From assembly GCF_009857445.1 (NCBI RefSeq), contig NZ_WWCN01000017.1, positions 1-64,000 on the forward strand: a stretch of 64,000 bases of DNA, in the 5' to 3' direction. Source of the stretch: Duganella flavida. GTDB taxonomy: Bacteria > Pseudomonadota > Gammaproteobacteria > Burkholderiales > Burkholderiaceae_D. The position numbers and the translations under genes are program-made. Below are positions 26,523 through 34,942 of this stretch, piece by piece. How positions within the stretch are numbered: position 1 is the first letter of the stretch; the number at the start of each line of letters is the position of its first letter. Below the pieces are notes generated by a model. That model searched no databases, had not been told where the DNA came from, and worked only from the letters and a program-made list of their open reading frames with translations.

Positions 26523-27077
26523 TTAGTGGCACTTGAAGTAGTCGAAGGGCTCGCGGCAGGCGAGGCATTTGTACAGCGCCTTGCAGGGCGTGGAGCCGAA
26601 CTGGCTGGTGATCTCGGTGTGGGTGGAGCCGCAGTGTGGACAAGCCACAGTCGGCGCCAGCGATGCGCGGCGCGAGATGGCGGCGAGCGGGCCGGCACGC
26701 AGGCCGCTGATGTCGATCACTTGCTGCGCCGGTGGCGCGATGCCGTAGCCGCGCAGGGCGGCTTTGCCGGCTTCGCTCATCCAGTCAGTGGTCCAGGCGG
26801 GCGACAGTTGGTTGTGCAAGCGAACCGTCGCCACGCCGTGCGCGTGCAGCGCTTCGGTGATGGCGTCGGCAATGACTTGCATGGCCGGGCAGCCGGAGTA
26901 GGTTGGCGTGATGGTGACGTCGCACGCGCCGTCGTCGGCCACGCGCACGTCGCGCACGATGCCCAAATCGACGATGCTGATGACCGGGATTTCCGGGTCG
27001 GGCACTTCGCCGAGCCAGGCCCAGATTTGCTCAGCATGGACTCCCGCCTGCGCGGGAGCGACAGTGGTCGCTTTCAT
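26523..27077 (-). CDS. paaD: Phenylacetyl-CoA epoxidase assembly protein PaaD
   Basis: A 184-residue protein with a MIP18/DUF59 domain (EVPDPEIPVISIVDLGIVRDV, TPTYSGCPAM) and a C-terminal zinc-ribbon-like part (ACPHCGST..., KCLACREPF). PaaD is thought to assist iron-sulfur or metal maturation of the epoxidase. The N-terminus, MKATTVAPAQAGVHAEQIW, is unusual. Residues 6-15 are encoded by a REP-like palindrome (27030-27063), so the start of the protein carries inserted repeat sequence. The ribosome site before 27077 is weak. Confidence 0.92.
   Translation of the reverse strand: MKATTVAPAQAGVHAEQIWAWLGEVPDPEIPVISIVDLGIVRDVRVADDGACDVTITPTYSGCPAMQVIADAITEALHAHGVATVRLHNQLSPAWTTDWMSEAGKAALRGYGIAPPAQQVIDISGLRAGPLAAISRRASLAPTVACPHCGSTHTEITSQFGSTPCKALYKCLACREPFDYFKCH
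27030..27063. repeat. REP-like unit inside the paaD coding sequence
   Basis: On the minus strand it reads CTGTCGCTCCCGCGCAGG, continuing CGGGAGTCCATGCTGAG. It shares GTCGCTCCCGCGCAGGCGGG with the element at 13130-13202. It is in frame and encodes VAPAQAGVHAE. Confidence 0.75.
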
Positions 27078-27091
27078 GGCGGGCTCGCTGC

Positions 27092-27844
27092 TTACCACTC
27101 TGCGCCCGGGTAGGCGCGCTGCAGGAACTGCATCTCGGCCAGGATGTAGCCAAGGTGCTCGCTGTGGCGGCCTTGCTTGCCGCCGCTCTGCATCCACGCA
27201 TCCGCCGGCGGCATCGCTAGCGTGGCTTCGGCCAGAATCTCGCCGACGTGCGCCAGCCAGTGCGCGCGCAATTCATCGGCGGCTGGCGCGACGCCAGCGG
27301 CGACCATCGCCTGGTCCACTGCATCGTAGGCAAATACTTCGCCGCTATACATCCACAACTCATTGACAGCGCTTTGCGTCTTGGCGTGGCTGACTTCCGT
27401 ACCGTCGCCGAGGCGCACCATCAAGTCGCCGCTACGGCGCAGGTGATAGGTCACCTCCTTGAGCGACTTCTCCGCAATTGCCGCAATGCGCGCGTCGCTG
27501 CTGCGCGTCAGCGCTTCAATCAGGAAGTAATGCCAGGCGTCGAAGAAGAACTGGCGCACCAGCGTGTCGGCGTAATTGCCGTTCGGCTGTTCCAGCAGCA
27601 GGCAGTTCTTGAAATCGTGGGCGTCACGCATATAGGCCAGCGTGTCCTCGCTGCGGCCCGCGCCTTCCAGTTCGGCCGCGTACTCGTACCACATACGGGT
27701 CTGGCCCAGCAGGTCGAGCGCCACGTTGGTCAGCGCCATGTCTTCTTCCAGCGCCGGGCCCTTGCCGCACCACTGCGACAGTTGCTGGCTCAGGATCAAG
27801 GCATTGTCGCCCAGGCGCAGCAGGTAGTTGACTTTGTGGTCCAT
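27092..27844 (-). CDS. paaC: Phenylacetyl-CoA epoxidase subunit PaaC
   Basis: A 250-residue ferritin-like structural subunit of the PaaABCE monooxygenase (LLRLGDNALILSQQLSQWCG, ALDLLGQTRMWYEYAAELEG, HAKTQSAVNELWMYSGEVF). It forms the heterodimer with PaaA and lacks a complete di-iron site, as in the family. The ATG at 27844 follows paaB by 10 bp. Confidence 0.95.
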   Translation of the reverse strand: MDHKVNYLLRLGDNALILSQQLSQWCGKGPALEEDMALTNVALDLLGQTRMWYEYAAELEGAGRSEDTLAYMRDAHDFKNCLLLEQPNGNYADTLVRQFFFDAWHYFLIEALTRSSDARIAAIAEKSLKEVTYHLRRSGDLMVRLGDGTEVSHAKTQSAVNELWMYSGEVFAYDAVDQAMVAAGVAPAADELRAHWLAHVGEILAEATLAMPPADAWMQSGGKQGRHSEHLGYILAEMQFLQRAYPGAEW

Positions 27845-27854
27845 GATGCGCGCC

Positions 27855-28139
27855 TTACAGGTTCTTGACTTCTTCCGGCATCGGGAAGAAGGTCGGGTGG
27901 CGATACACCTTGCTGTTGGACGGCTCGAACAGCGCGCCCTTGTCAGCCGGGCTGCTGGCGACGATATCGGCCGCACGCACCACCCAAATGCTGACGCCTT
28001 CATTGCGGCGCGTATAAACATCGCGCGCGTTGTTGACCGCCATCTCCGCGTCCGGCGCATGCAGGCTGCCGACATGCTTGTGCGCCAGCCCGTGCTGGCT
28101 GCGGATGAAGATTTCCCACAGTGGCCATTCTTTGCTCAT
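27855..28139 (-). CDS. paaB: Phenylacetyl-CoA epoxidase subunit PaaB
   Basis: A 94-residue small subunit, full family length, with the typical start EWPLWEIFIRSQHGLAHKHV and VYTRRNEGVSIWVV. It bridges PaaAC dimers in the complex. It lies 19 bp after paaA. Confidence 0.96.
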   Translation of the reverse strand: MSKEWPLWEIFIRSQHGLAHKHVGSLHAPDAEMAVNNARDVYTRRNEGVSIWVVRAADIVASSPADKGALFEPSNSKVYRHPTFFPMPEEVKNL

Positions 28140-28158
28140 TGCTGTCTCCTATTGTCTG

Positions 28159-29145
28159 TCATGCGGCGCTGCGCGCTTGTTTCTTGTCGGCGTAGGCGAC
28201 CAGGGCGTCGCGGAACCATTCGCCGTCGTCCCAGGCTTTGACGCGGGTGCGCAGGCGCTCGCGGTTGCACGGGCCGTTGCCCTTCAGGACGTTCTGGAAT
28301 TCCGTCCAGTCGATGGCGCCGAATTCGTAGTGGCCGGTTTCGGCGTTCCATTTCAAATCCGGATCGGGGATGGTCAGGCCGAGGTACTCGGCTTGCGGCA
28401 CGGTCTGGTCGACCATGCGCTGGCGCAGCTCGTCGTTGGAGAACAGCTTGATGCGCCACTGCGCCGATTGCGCGCTGTTGACCGACTCGGCGTCCGACGG
28501 GCCGAACATCATCAGCGACGGCCACCACCAGCGGTTGAGCGCATCTTGCGCCATCGCCTTCTGCTCCGGCGTGCCCTTGCACAGCGACAGCATGATGTCG
28601 TAGCCCTGGCGTGCGTGGAACGATTCTTCCTTGCAGACGCGGATCATGGCGCGCGCATACGGGCCATAGGAGCAGCGGCACAGCGGGATCTGATTGATGA
28701 TGGCCGAGCCGTCCACCAGCCAGCCGATCGCGCCCATGTCGGCCCAGTTCAGGGTTGGGTAGTTGAAGATGCTCGAATATTTGGCCTTGCCGCTGTGCAG
28801 GGCTGCCAGCAGTTCGTCGCGCGACACGCCCAGCGTTTCGGCGGCGCTGTACAGGTAGAGGCCGTGGCCGGCTTCGTCCTGGATCTTGGCCAGCAAGATC
28901 GATTTGCGCTTCAGGGTCGGCGCGCGCGTGACCCAGTTCCCCTCCGGCAGCTGGCCGACGATTTCCGAGTGAGCGTGCTGCGAAATTTGCCGGATCAGGG
29001 TCTTGCGGTAAGCCTCGGGCATCCAGTCCTTGGCCTCGATCTTGACGCCGTCGTCGATGCGGGCCTGGAAAGCCTGCTCCTCCGGGCTCATGTCGGCGGC
29101 GCTGCGGACTTGCTTGAGACCGGTTTCCACCAGTTGTGCGTACAT
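28159..29145 (-). CDS. paaA: Phenylacetyl-CoA epoxidase catalytic subunit PaaA
   Basis: A 328-residue di-iron catalytic subunit. The carboxylate/His ligand segments are visible as KIQDEAGHGLYLY and KEESFHARQGYDI. It epoxidises the aromatic ring of phenylacetyl-CoA. It is the first gene of the leftward paa run. A GGAGGAG site precedes the ATG at 29145, and the divergent paaX lies 158 bp away. Confidence 0.97.
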   Translation of the reverse strand: MYAQLVETGLKQVRSAADMSPEEQAFQARIDDGVKIEAKDWMPEAYRKTLIRQISQHAHSEIVGQLPEGNWVTRAPTLKRKSILLAKIQDEAGHGLYLYSAAETLGVSRDELLAALHSGKAKYSSIFNYPTLNWADMGAIGWLVDGSAIINQIPLCRCSYGPYARAMIRVCKEESFHARQGYDIMLSLCKGTPEQKAMAQDALNRWWWPSLMMFGPSDAESVNSAQSAQWRIKLFSNDELRQRMVDQTVPQAEYLGLTIPDPDLKWNAETGHYEFGAIDWTEFQNVLKGNGPCNRERLRTRVKAWDDGEWFRDALVAYADKKQARSAA

Positions 29146-29303
29146 GGCTGTCTCCTCCTTTTCTGCATAATACGATACAGAATTTGGTTTGACTATGATT
29201 ATTTTGAATCACTTTAATATAATGCATCATATTAATTTTTTGGCGCGATGCAGCGCCGGGACAAGTAAACTATGGCTTCCACGTCCAGATTAATAAACCG
29301 CCT
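29146..29303. promoter_or_regulatory. Divergent paaA/paaX control region with PaaX-type operator
   Basis: Toward paaA (minus): -35-like TAGTCA (29195-29190), 17 bp, TATTAT (29172-29167). Toward paaX (plus): TTGACT (29189-29194), 18 bp, TTTAAT (29213-29218). An inverted repeat TGATT-N6-AATCA (29196-29211) touches the paaA -35 and fills the paaX spacer. It resembles the TGATTC...GAATCA operators bound by PaaX, so PaaX probably represses both directions until phenylacetyl-CoA appears. A second, AT-rich inverted repeat (TTAATAT-N8-ATATTAA) spans 29214-29235. Confidence 0.6.
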
Positions 29304-30311
29304 ATGAATTGCAACGAATGGATCGCCAGTTTTTTGGCCACTGACCCGCCGCGCTCGAAATCGCTGGTGGTGACCATTTTTGGCGACGCCATCGTGCCGC
29401 ACGGCGGCATGGTGTGGCTGGGCAGCCTGATCGAGCTGCTGGCGCCGTTCGGCGTCAACGACCGCCTGTTGCGCACCTCGGTGTTCCGGCTGGCGCAGGA
29501 AGGCTGGCTGGGCGCCCAGCGCGACGGCCGCCGCGCTTCGTACGCGATCACGCCCGATGCCATGGCGCGCTTTGTGCACGCCTACCGCCGCATCTACGCG
29601 CCGCCGAATGTGCACTGGGATGGCAGCTGGACGCTGGTCTTGAACGGCGATGGCGCGCTCAACGCGGCCGAACGCAGCGCGGTGCGCAAGGAATTGCTGT
29701 GGGAAGGGTATAGCGTGATCGCGCCCGGCATCATGGGCCACCCGGCCGCTGACGGCCCGGCGCTGGATGAGCTGCTCAAGCGGCTGGGCGTGGCCGGCAA
29801 GCTGTTTGTGGTACAGGGCAAGTCGATGCGCCAGGTCAGCGCGCGCCCGCTCAGCGATCTGGTGGCCGAGGGCTGGGATGTGGCCGGCGTGGCCGAGGGC
29901 TACAACAAATTCATCGCCCAGTTCGAACCGCTGCTGGCAGCGCTGCGCGCCACCGCCGATGCAGCCGACGGCCTGCCGCCCGACAGCGCAGACGCGGCCG
30001 GCGCGAGTGGCGCGGACGGCACGGCCGGCATTGAAGCCTGCGACCAGCCGCTGACGCCAGAAAAAGCCTTCGTCGTCCGCACCCTGCTGACCCACGCCTA
30101 CCGCCGCGTGCAGCTGCACGACCCGCAACTGCCGGTCGAGCTACTGCCGACGCCATGGCCAGGCGCCCTGGCCTACGAACTGGCGCGCCAAATTTACCTG
30201 CTGGTGTACGCGGCCGCCGAACAACACATCGACACCGCCCTGCGCCGCGAAGATGCCGCCGCCCCCGCCGCCGAACCCGCCTTCTTCGACCGCTTCGGCG
30301 GGCTGGCCTGA
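29304..30311 (+). CDS. paaX: Phenylacetate-degradation repressor PaaX
   Basis: A 335-residue PaaX-family regulator. N-terminal winged helix (PPRSKSLVVTIFGDAIVPHG, NDRLLRTSVFRLAQEGWL), central domain (WDGSWTLVLN) and C-terminal PaaX domain ending LAYELARQIYLLVYAAAEQHI. A low-complexity Ala/Asp/Gly insertion (about 218-245) lengthens it past the roughly 310 residues usual for PaaX. It represses paa genes and is released by phenylacetyl-CoA. No good ribosome site precedes the ATG. Confidence 0.95.
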   Translation: MNCNEWIASFLATDPPRSKSLVVTIFGDAIVPHGGMVWLGSLIELLAPFGVNDRLLRTSVFRLAQEGWLGAQRDGRRASYAITPDAMARFVHAYRRIYAPPNVHWDGSWTLVLNGDGALNAAERSAVRKELLWEGYSVIAPGIMGHPAADGPALDELLKRLGVAGKLFVVQGKSMRQVSARPLSDLVAEGWDVAGVAEGYNKFIAQFEPLLAALRATADAADGLPPDSADAAGASGADGTAGIEACDQPLTPEKAFVVRTLLTHAYRRVQLHDPQLPVELLPTPWPGALAYELARQIYLLVYAAAEQHIDTALRREDAAAPAAEPAFFDRFGGLA

Positions 30312-30404
30312 AATCCAGGCGACCCGGCGGCCAACCCTGTATCATGTCGGCTCCGCGCCACAAGCGCGAACGACTTTCTTCATAGAATTCACCAGGATTC
30401 CGCC

Positions 30405-31535
30405 ATGCCTATCAAAATCAGCCAGCAATTCGACGCTGGCGCCATCGAAGTGGTGCGCGCCGATGATCCGGCCGCCATCGATCTGAACATCCGCAAGGAT
30501 TCCCACGCCGACATCATCCAGTGGTTCTACTACCGCGTGCAAGGCGCGCAGGGCACGCCGCTGAAGATGAACTTCCTGAACGCCGGCAGCGCCGCCTACC
30601 CGGACGGCTGGAAAGACTATCAAGCCGTGGCCAGCTACGACCGCGACACCTGGTTCCGCGTGCCGACCAGCTACGATGGCAAGGTCATGACCATCAACCA
30701 CACGCCGGAATACGACAGCGTCTACTACGCCTACTTCGAACCGTATTCGTGGGAACGCCACCTGGCGCTGCTGGACAACGCCCAGCTGTCGCCGCTGGTT
30801 AAGCTGGTGGACCTGGGCAGCACCGTCGATGGCCGCGACCTCAATATGCTGGTGATCGGCGATCCGGAAGCGGAACAGAAGGTGTGGGTCATCGCCCGCC
30901 AGCACCCAGGCGAAACCATGGCTGAATGGTTCGTCGAAGGCTTCGTTGAAGCGCTGCTCGATCCGGCCAATCCGTTCGGCCGCCAGTGCCTGAAGGAAGC
31001 CGTGTTCTACGTGGTACCGAACATGAACCCAGACGGTTCGGTGCGCGGCAACCTGCGCACCAACGCGGCTGGCGCCAACCTCAATCGCGAGTGGCTGAAT
31101 CCAAGCATGGAGCGCAGCCCGGAGGTGTTCCTGGTCAAGCAGAAGATGCACCAAGTGGGCGTCGATCTATGCCTGGATATCCACGGCGACGAAGGCTTGC
31201 CTTACGTGTTCGTGGCGGGTAGCGAATCGCTGCCGGACTTCACGCCGGATCAGGCCGAAGCGCAGCAGTACTTCATCGATAACTTCCTGATCGCCAGCCC
31301 GGACTTCCAGGATGAATTCGGCTACGGCGAAACCCCGTACACGCCGGAAACGCTGACCATGGGTTCGCCGCACATCACGCACGCTTTCGGCTGCCTGTCG
31401 CTGACTTTGGAAATGCCGTTCAAGGACAACGCCAACGATCCGGATCCGGAGACCGGCTGGAACGGCGCCCGCTCCGCCGAGCTGGGCAAGTCGATTTTGC
31501 AGCCAGTGCTGCAATCGCTGTTGGCGCAGCAATAA
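30405..31535 (+). CDS. M14-family zinc carboxypeptidase (cytosolic carboxypeptidase-like)
   Basis: A 376-residue protein: N-terminal beta-sandwich of the CCP type (about 1-120), then the M14 catalytic domain. Zinc ligands are in RQHPGETMAEWF (His, Glu) and DIHGDEGLPY (His). Also seen are NPDGSVRGNLR and ANLNREW (substrate carboxylate binding), and the catalytic Glu in LTLEMPFKDN near the C-terminus. There is no signal peptide. Bacterial members trim C-terminal residues from peptides or proteins; substrate unknown. CAGGATT lies before the ATG. Confidence 0.9.
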   Translation: MPIKISQQFDAGAIEVVRADDPAAIDLNIRKDSHADIIQWFYYRVQGAQGTPLKMNFLNAGSAAYPDGWKDYQAVASYDRDTWFRVPTSYDGKVMTINHTPEYDSVYYAYFEPYSWERHLALLDNAQLSPLVKLVDLGSTVDGRDLNMLVIGDPEAEQKVWVIARQHPGETMAEWFVEGFVEALLDPANPFGRQCLKEAVFYVVPNMNPDGSVRGNLRTNAAGANLNREWLNPSMERSPEVFLVKQKMHQVGVDLCLDIHGDEGLPYVFVAGSESLPDFTPDQAEAQQYFIDNFLIASPDFQDEFGYGETPYTPETLTMGSPHITHAFGCLSLTLEMPFKDNANDPDPETGWNGARSAELGKSILQPVLQSLLAQQ

Positions 31536-31702
31536 CGCCAGGCCCTGCGGCGCCACAAGGTCGGCGTCGCAGGGGAAAATACACTGGGCTTCTTTCGACG
31601 CTTCACGATCCCCCCGCTATTGCCGCTGCTCACGTGCAGCACGCCGACGAGCAAGCTGTGCAAGCGAGGATACGGGCATGGGGTACCTTACCTAAGCCCC
31701 TC
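31536..31702. other. Intergenic stretch with one GC hairpin
   Basis: 31543-31574 can fold as CCCTGCGGCGCC against GGCGTCGCAGGG (one G-T pair). There is no T-run after it, so it is a weak terminator candidate for the M14 gene. The rest to 31702 shows no ORF or repeat that I can support. The following 130 bp form the locus B control region. Confidence 0.4.
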
Positions 31703-31834
31703 GCCTATTTCTGCCTATTTTCGCCTATCGCATGCCTATTTTTTTCAGCTGTTTTTCGGAACTTCCCTCTGAGCGGCGCGGTCTAACTGTTACAAGTGTA
31801 GGCAATCTATAGGCAGAAATAGGCGAAAATAGGC
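31703..31834 (+). promoter_or_regulatory. ECF-type promoter between mirror-image four-unit repeat arms (locus B)
   Basis: The left arm has GCCTAT units starting at 31704, 31714, 31724 and 31735. The right arm has the inverse, TAGGC, ending at 31803, 31814, 31824 and 31834. Unit spacing is 10-10-11 on both sides. Between the arms lie GGAACTT (31758-31764), a 15-bp spacer and GGTCTAAC (31780-31787), an RpoE/ECF-like promoter. The start site is predicted near 31794, so the right arm is transcribed in the leader and reaches the ribosome-binding position of copy B. CAGCTG upstream of the -35 and the core are also found in locus A. Confidence 0.7.
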
Positions 31835-31842
31835 GCCCCCCC

Positions 31843-32283
31843 ATGAGAAAGACCCACCATATCTATACGGAACTCAATTACCAGATGCGCAGGCGCGAAG
31901 ACCTGCGCTCGATAGAGGAAATCACGCTCATCGCGGTGAAAGAATGGATGGCCCGAAACTACGGCCAACCGACCGAGCATGGCTACCAATGGAAAGACCT
32001 GTTCCTGCCGCACGGCACCAGCCTGCGCATCAGCCATCGGGGGCTATGCTACTTCGCGGAAGTGAAAGGCGACCTGCTGATCGCCGATGGAAAAATCGTC
32101 ACGCCGAGCGCGTGGGCCACAGAAGTTTGCGGCAGCGTGCGCAACGCCTGGCGCGACATCTGCATTCGCCGCAACTACCGGGAAGGCTGGACGCAAGCCA
32201 GCGCATGGCGCGCCGCTGCCGGCGAGCAGCCCAAGCGGCCCGGTATCAACCGCCGCCTGCGCGCCCGCCGCATCACCGATTAA
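31843..32283 (+). CDS. RHH/RAMA-like putative DNA-binding protein, copy B
   Basis: A 146-residue paralogue of the 10591-11055 product. The N-terminal half (IYTELNYQMRRREDLRS, then ITLIAVKEWMARN) fits a strand-helix-helix. The second half (LFLPHGTSLRISH, CYFAEVKGDLLIADGKIVTP, VCGSVRNAWRDI) resembles RAMA/DUF4357 modules. The tail is Arg-rich (NRRLRARR). No strong ribosome site precedes the ATG; the repeat arm and a run of C occupy that place, so translation may be controlled by whatever binds there. The TAA overlaps the convergent pmbA stop. Base composition is like the neighbours. Role inferred: an autoregulatory DNA-binding protein. Confidence 0.7.
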   Translation: MRKTHHIYTELNYQMRRREDLRSIEEITLIAVKEWMARNYGQPTEHGYQWKDLFLPHGTSLRISHRGLCYFAEVKGDLLIADGKIVTPSAWATEVCGSVRNAWRDICIRRNYREGWTQASAWRAAAGEQPKRPGINRRLRARRITD

Positions 32284-33632
32284 GAACCGGCCACCACCAT
32301 ATTCTCGATCAGGATCGAGCCGGTGGATTTGGTACCGCGTACCAGCACATCATTGCCGACCGCAACGATCTGCGCCAGCATGTCCTTCATATTGCCAGCG
32401 ATGGTGATCTCTTCCACCGGATACTGGATCACGCCATTCTCGACCCAGTAGCCGGCCGCGCCACGCGAGTAATCGCCGGTGACGTAGTTGGTGCCCGAGC
32501 CCATCAGCTCAGTAACCAGCAGGCCGGTGCCCATCTTGCGCAGCATGCCGGCAAAGTCATCGGCCTCCGTGGTCAGCGATGACGTCAGCGACAGGTTGTG
32601 CGAACCGCCCGCATTGCCGGTGGTTTTCATGCCCAGCTTGCGCGCCGAATAGGTCGACAGGAAGTAGCCCTGCACCACACCATCCTTGACCACATCGCGC
32701 TTGACCGTGCGGACGCCCTCTTCATCAAACGGCGCCGAACCCACCGCACCAACGATATGCGGATCCTCATGAATCTGCACGTGCTGTGGCAACACCTGCT
32801 TGCCCAGCGAATCGAGCAGGAAGGTCGATTTGCGATACAGCGCACCGCCCGATGTTGCCTGCACAAACGCGCCCAGCAAGCCAGCCGCCAGCGGCGCTTC
32901 AAACAGCACCGGGCAAGTACGCGTATCGATGCTGCGCGCATTCAAGCGTGCCAGCGCGCGCTCAGCCGCGTAACGGCCGATGGCTTCCGGCGACGACATC
33001 TTGGCCGCATCGCGTACCGACGAATACCAGTCGTCGCGCTGCATATGCTTGCCCTTGCCGGCAATCGGCGCCACCGACAAGGTGTGGCGTGAAAATGGAT
33101 AACCACCGATAAAGCCGCGCGAGTTGGCCGACACGAAATGCGACTGCTGCACGTGCACGCCCGCGCCTTCCGAATTGGTGATGCGCGGATCGACCGCAAA
33201 CGCAGCCGCCTCGGCGCGTTGCGCCAGTGCCACTGCCTCAGCGGTGGCAATCGACCATGGGTAGAACAGCTCCAGATCGCGCGGATGGAGTTCCAGCTGG
33301 TCTTCGTCGGCCAAACCGGCGCAATCATCGTCAGCGGTGAAGCGGGCGATGTTGTAGGCCGCTTCCACCGTCGCCTTCAGCGCGGCCGGCGAAAAGTCCG
33401 AGGTCGAGGCATTGCCGCGGCGCTGGCCGATGAACACCGTCACCCCCATGCCCTTGTCTTTATTCTGCTCGATGGTCTCGATCTGGCTCTTGCGCACCGA
33501 CACCGACAGGCCGCTGCCCTCGCTGATTTCGACGGCACAATCGGTGCCGCCCTGGGCTTTTGCGTAGCCCAGCACATCGCGTGCGAGCTGCTTTAACTGG
33601 TCCTGGGTGTGGGTGAAATGGGTATCGCTCAT
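32280..33632 (-). CDS. pmbA: Metalloprotease PmbA/TldE
   Basis: A 450-residue TldE/PmbA protein (GGTDCAVEISEGSGLSVSVR at the N-terminus, NKDKGMGVTVFIGQRRG, TTGNAGGSHNLSL, GSGTNYVTGDYSRGAAGYWV). With TldD it forms a heteromeric protease that degrades unfolded peptides and matures some peptide antibiotics; TldD carries the metal site and is not in this window. The ATG at 33632 fits the family start. It is divergent from yjgA, 94 bp away, a common betaproteobacterial arrangement. Confidence 0.95.
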   Translation of the reverse strand: MSDTHFTHTQDQLKQLARDVLGYAKAQGGTDCAVEISEGSGLSVSVRKSQIETIEQNKDKGMGVTVFIGQRRGNASTSDFSPAALKATVEAAYNIARFTADDDCAGLADEDQLELHPRDLELFYPWSIATAEAVALAQRAEAAAFAVDPRITNSEGAGVHVQQSHFVSANSRGFIGGYPFSRHTLSVAPIAGKGKHMQRDDWYSSVRDAAKMSSPEAIGRYAAERALARLNARSIDTRTCPVLFEAPLAAGLLGAFVQATSGGALYRKSTFLLDSLGKQVLPQHVQIHEDPHIVGAVGSAPFDEEGVRTVKRDVVKDGVVQGYFLSTYSARKLGMKTTGNAGGSHNLSLTSSLTTEADDFAGMLRKMGTGLLVTELMGSGTNYVTGDYSRGAAGYWVENGVIQYPVEEITIAGNMKDMLAQIVAVGNDVLVRGTKSTGSILIENMVVAGS

Positions 33633-33726
33633 GGGCTGTTTTCTTCGGGTGGCCGCTAAAACAGTTATCATAGCAGTCGTTTACAGTTTAAGGGCGCGGC
33701 CACGCGTCCGCAGGAAAGTTAATAAT

Positions 33727-34338
33727 ATGGTAAATCCAAACCGCGGCGCCGTCGGCTTCAGCTCGACCGAATTCGAAGAAGAATACGAACGTCCTTCCAA
33801 ATCCGAGGCCAAGCGCCAGTCCAACGCCCTGCAAAAAATGGGCGAGACGCTTGTTGACGCCCCACGCGACCGCGTGAAACGCGTGCCGATGCCGGAAGAC
33901 GTGCTGGACGCCATCCTGATGTGCCAGACCATCACCAACCACGAAGGTCGCCGCCGCCAGATGCAATTTGTCGGCAAAAAGATGCGTACGCTCGATGAGA
34001 CCGAAATCGGTCTGATTCAAGCCGCCATCGACGGCTGGAAAGGCGCCTCCAAGGCCGAAACCTCGGCCATGCACGCGCTGGAACGCCGCCGCGACAAGTT
34101 GCTGGCCGATGACAACGCCCTGACCGCCCTGCTGAGCGAAGCGCCGCATCTGGACGTGCAGCACCTGCGCACCCTGATCCGCAACGCCCGCAAAGAGCAG
34201 GCCGAGAACAAGCCGCCCAAAGCCTACCGCGAAATCTTCCAGATCCTGAAACAGCTGGAAGCCGACAAGCGCAAGGCCGCCAAAGCCGGTGACGGCGATG
34301 ACGAAGAAGCCGACGACATCGACGCCGATGACGAGTAA
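33727..34338 (+). CDS. darP: Ribosome maturation factor DarP/YjgA (DUF615)
   Basis: A 203-residue DUF615 protein (SKSEAKRQSNALQKMGETLV, LPMPEDVLDAI-like VPMPEDVLDAILMCQTI, HEGRRRQMQFVGKKMR) that binds late 50S precursors. It has an acidic C-terminal tail (DGDDEEADDIDADDE). AGGAAAG precedes the ATG. Its 3' end overlaps mog by 11 bases. Confidence 0.93.
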   Translation: MVNPNRGAVGFSSTEFEEEYERPSKSEAKRQSNALQKMGETLVDAPRDRVKRVPMPEDVLDAILMCQTITNHEGRRRQMQFVGKKMRTLDETEIGLIQAAIDGWKGASKAETSAMHALERRRDKLLADDNALTALLSEAPHLDVQHLRTLIRNARKEQAENKPPKAYREIFQILKQLEADKRKAAKAGDGDDEEADDIDADDE

Positions 34339-34942
34339 CACGGACCACACGCTGGTCATCGGCCTGGTCTCGGTCTCCGACCGGGCCAGTGGCGGCGTGT
34401 ATGCCGACCAAGGCATCCCGGCCCTGCAAGACTGGCTGGCGCGCGCCCTGACCACGCCGTTCCGCGTCGAGACCCGATTGATCGCCGACGAGCGCGCGCA
34501 GATCGAAGCCACGCTCACCGAGCTGGCCGACGTCGCCCGCTGCCATCTGATCCTGACCACCGGCGGCACCGGCCCGGCGCGGCGCGACGTCACGCCGGAA
34601 GCCACGCTGGCTGTCGGCACCAAGGAAATGCCCGGCTTCGGCGAACAAATGCGCCAGATCAGCCTGCACTTCGTGCCGACCGCGATTTTGTCGCGCCAGA
34701 CCGCCGTGATCCGCGAAAGCGCCGACCACGCAGCCCTGATCCTGAACCTGCCCGGCCAGCCAAAAGCCATCGCCGAAACACTGGGTGGCCTGCAAGACGC
34801 CGACGGCAAGCAGCTGGTGGGCGGCATCTTCGCCGCCATCCCCTATTGCATCGACCTGATCGGCGGTCCCTACATGGAAACCGATCCGGCCGTGAGCCAA
34901 GCCTTCCGCCCAAAATCCGCTATTCGCCAAGGAAAAGCATGA
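34328..34942 (+). CDS. mog: Molybdopterin adenylyltransferase
   Basis: A 204-residue MogA/MoeA-fold enzyme that adenylylates molybdopterin before metal insertion. Motifs: GLVSVSDRASGGVYADQG, LTTGGTGPARRDVTPEAT and LPGQPKAI; it ends with GGPYMETDP typical of Mog. The ATG at 34328 overlaps darP by 11 bases. Its stop overlaps the next ATG in ATGA, so the three genes form a coupled run. Confidence 0.93.
   Translation: MTSNTDHTLVIGLVSVSDRASGGVYADQGIPALQDWLARALTTPFRVETRLIADERAQIEATLTELADVARCHLILTTGGTGPARRDVTPEATLAVGTKEMPGFGEQMRQISLHFVPTAILSRQTAVIRESADHAALILNLPGQPKAIAETLGGLQDADGKQLVGGIFAAIPYCIDLIGGPYMETDPAVSQAFRPKSAIRQGKA

Noticed and set aside
31703..31834. Possible CRISPR array or plasmid-type iteron origin
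   Set aside because: Units are 6-10 bp with 10-11 bp periodicity, arranged as mirror arms around a promoter. No spacers, cas or rep gene is present.
33688..34930. Long minus-strand frames opposite darP and mog
   Set aside because: No family match in the translations, and the plus-strand genes are well recognised and translationally coupled.
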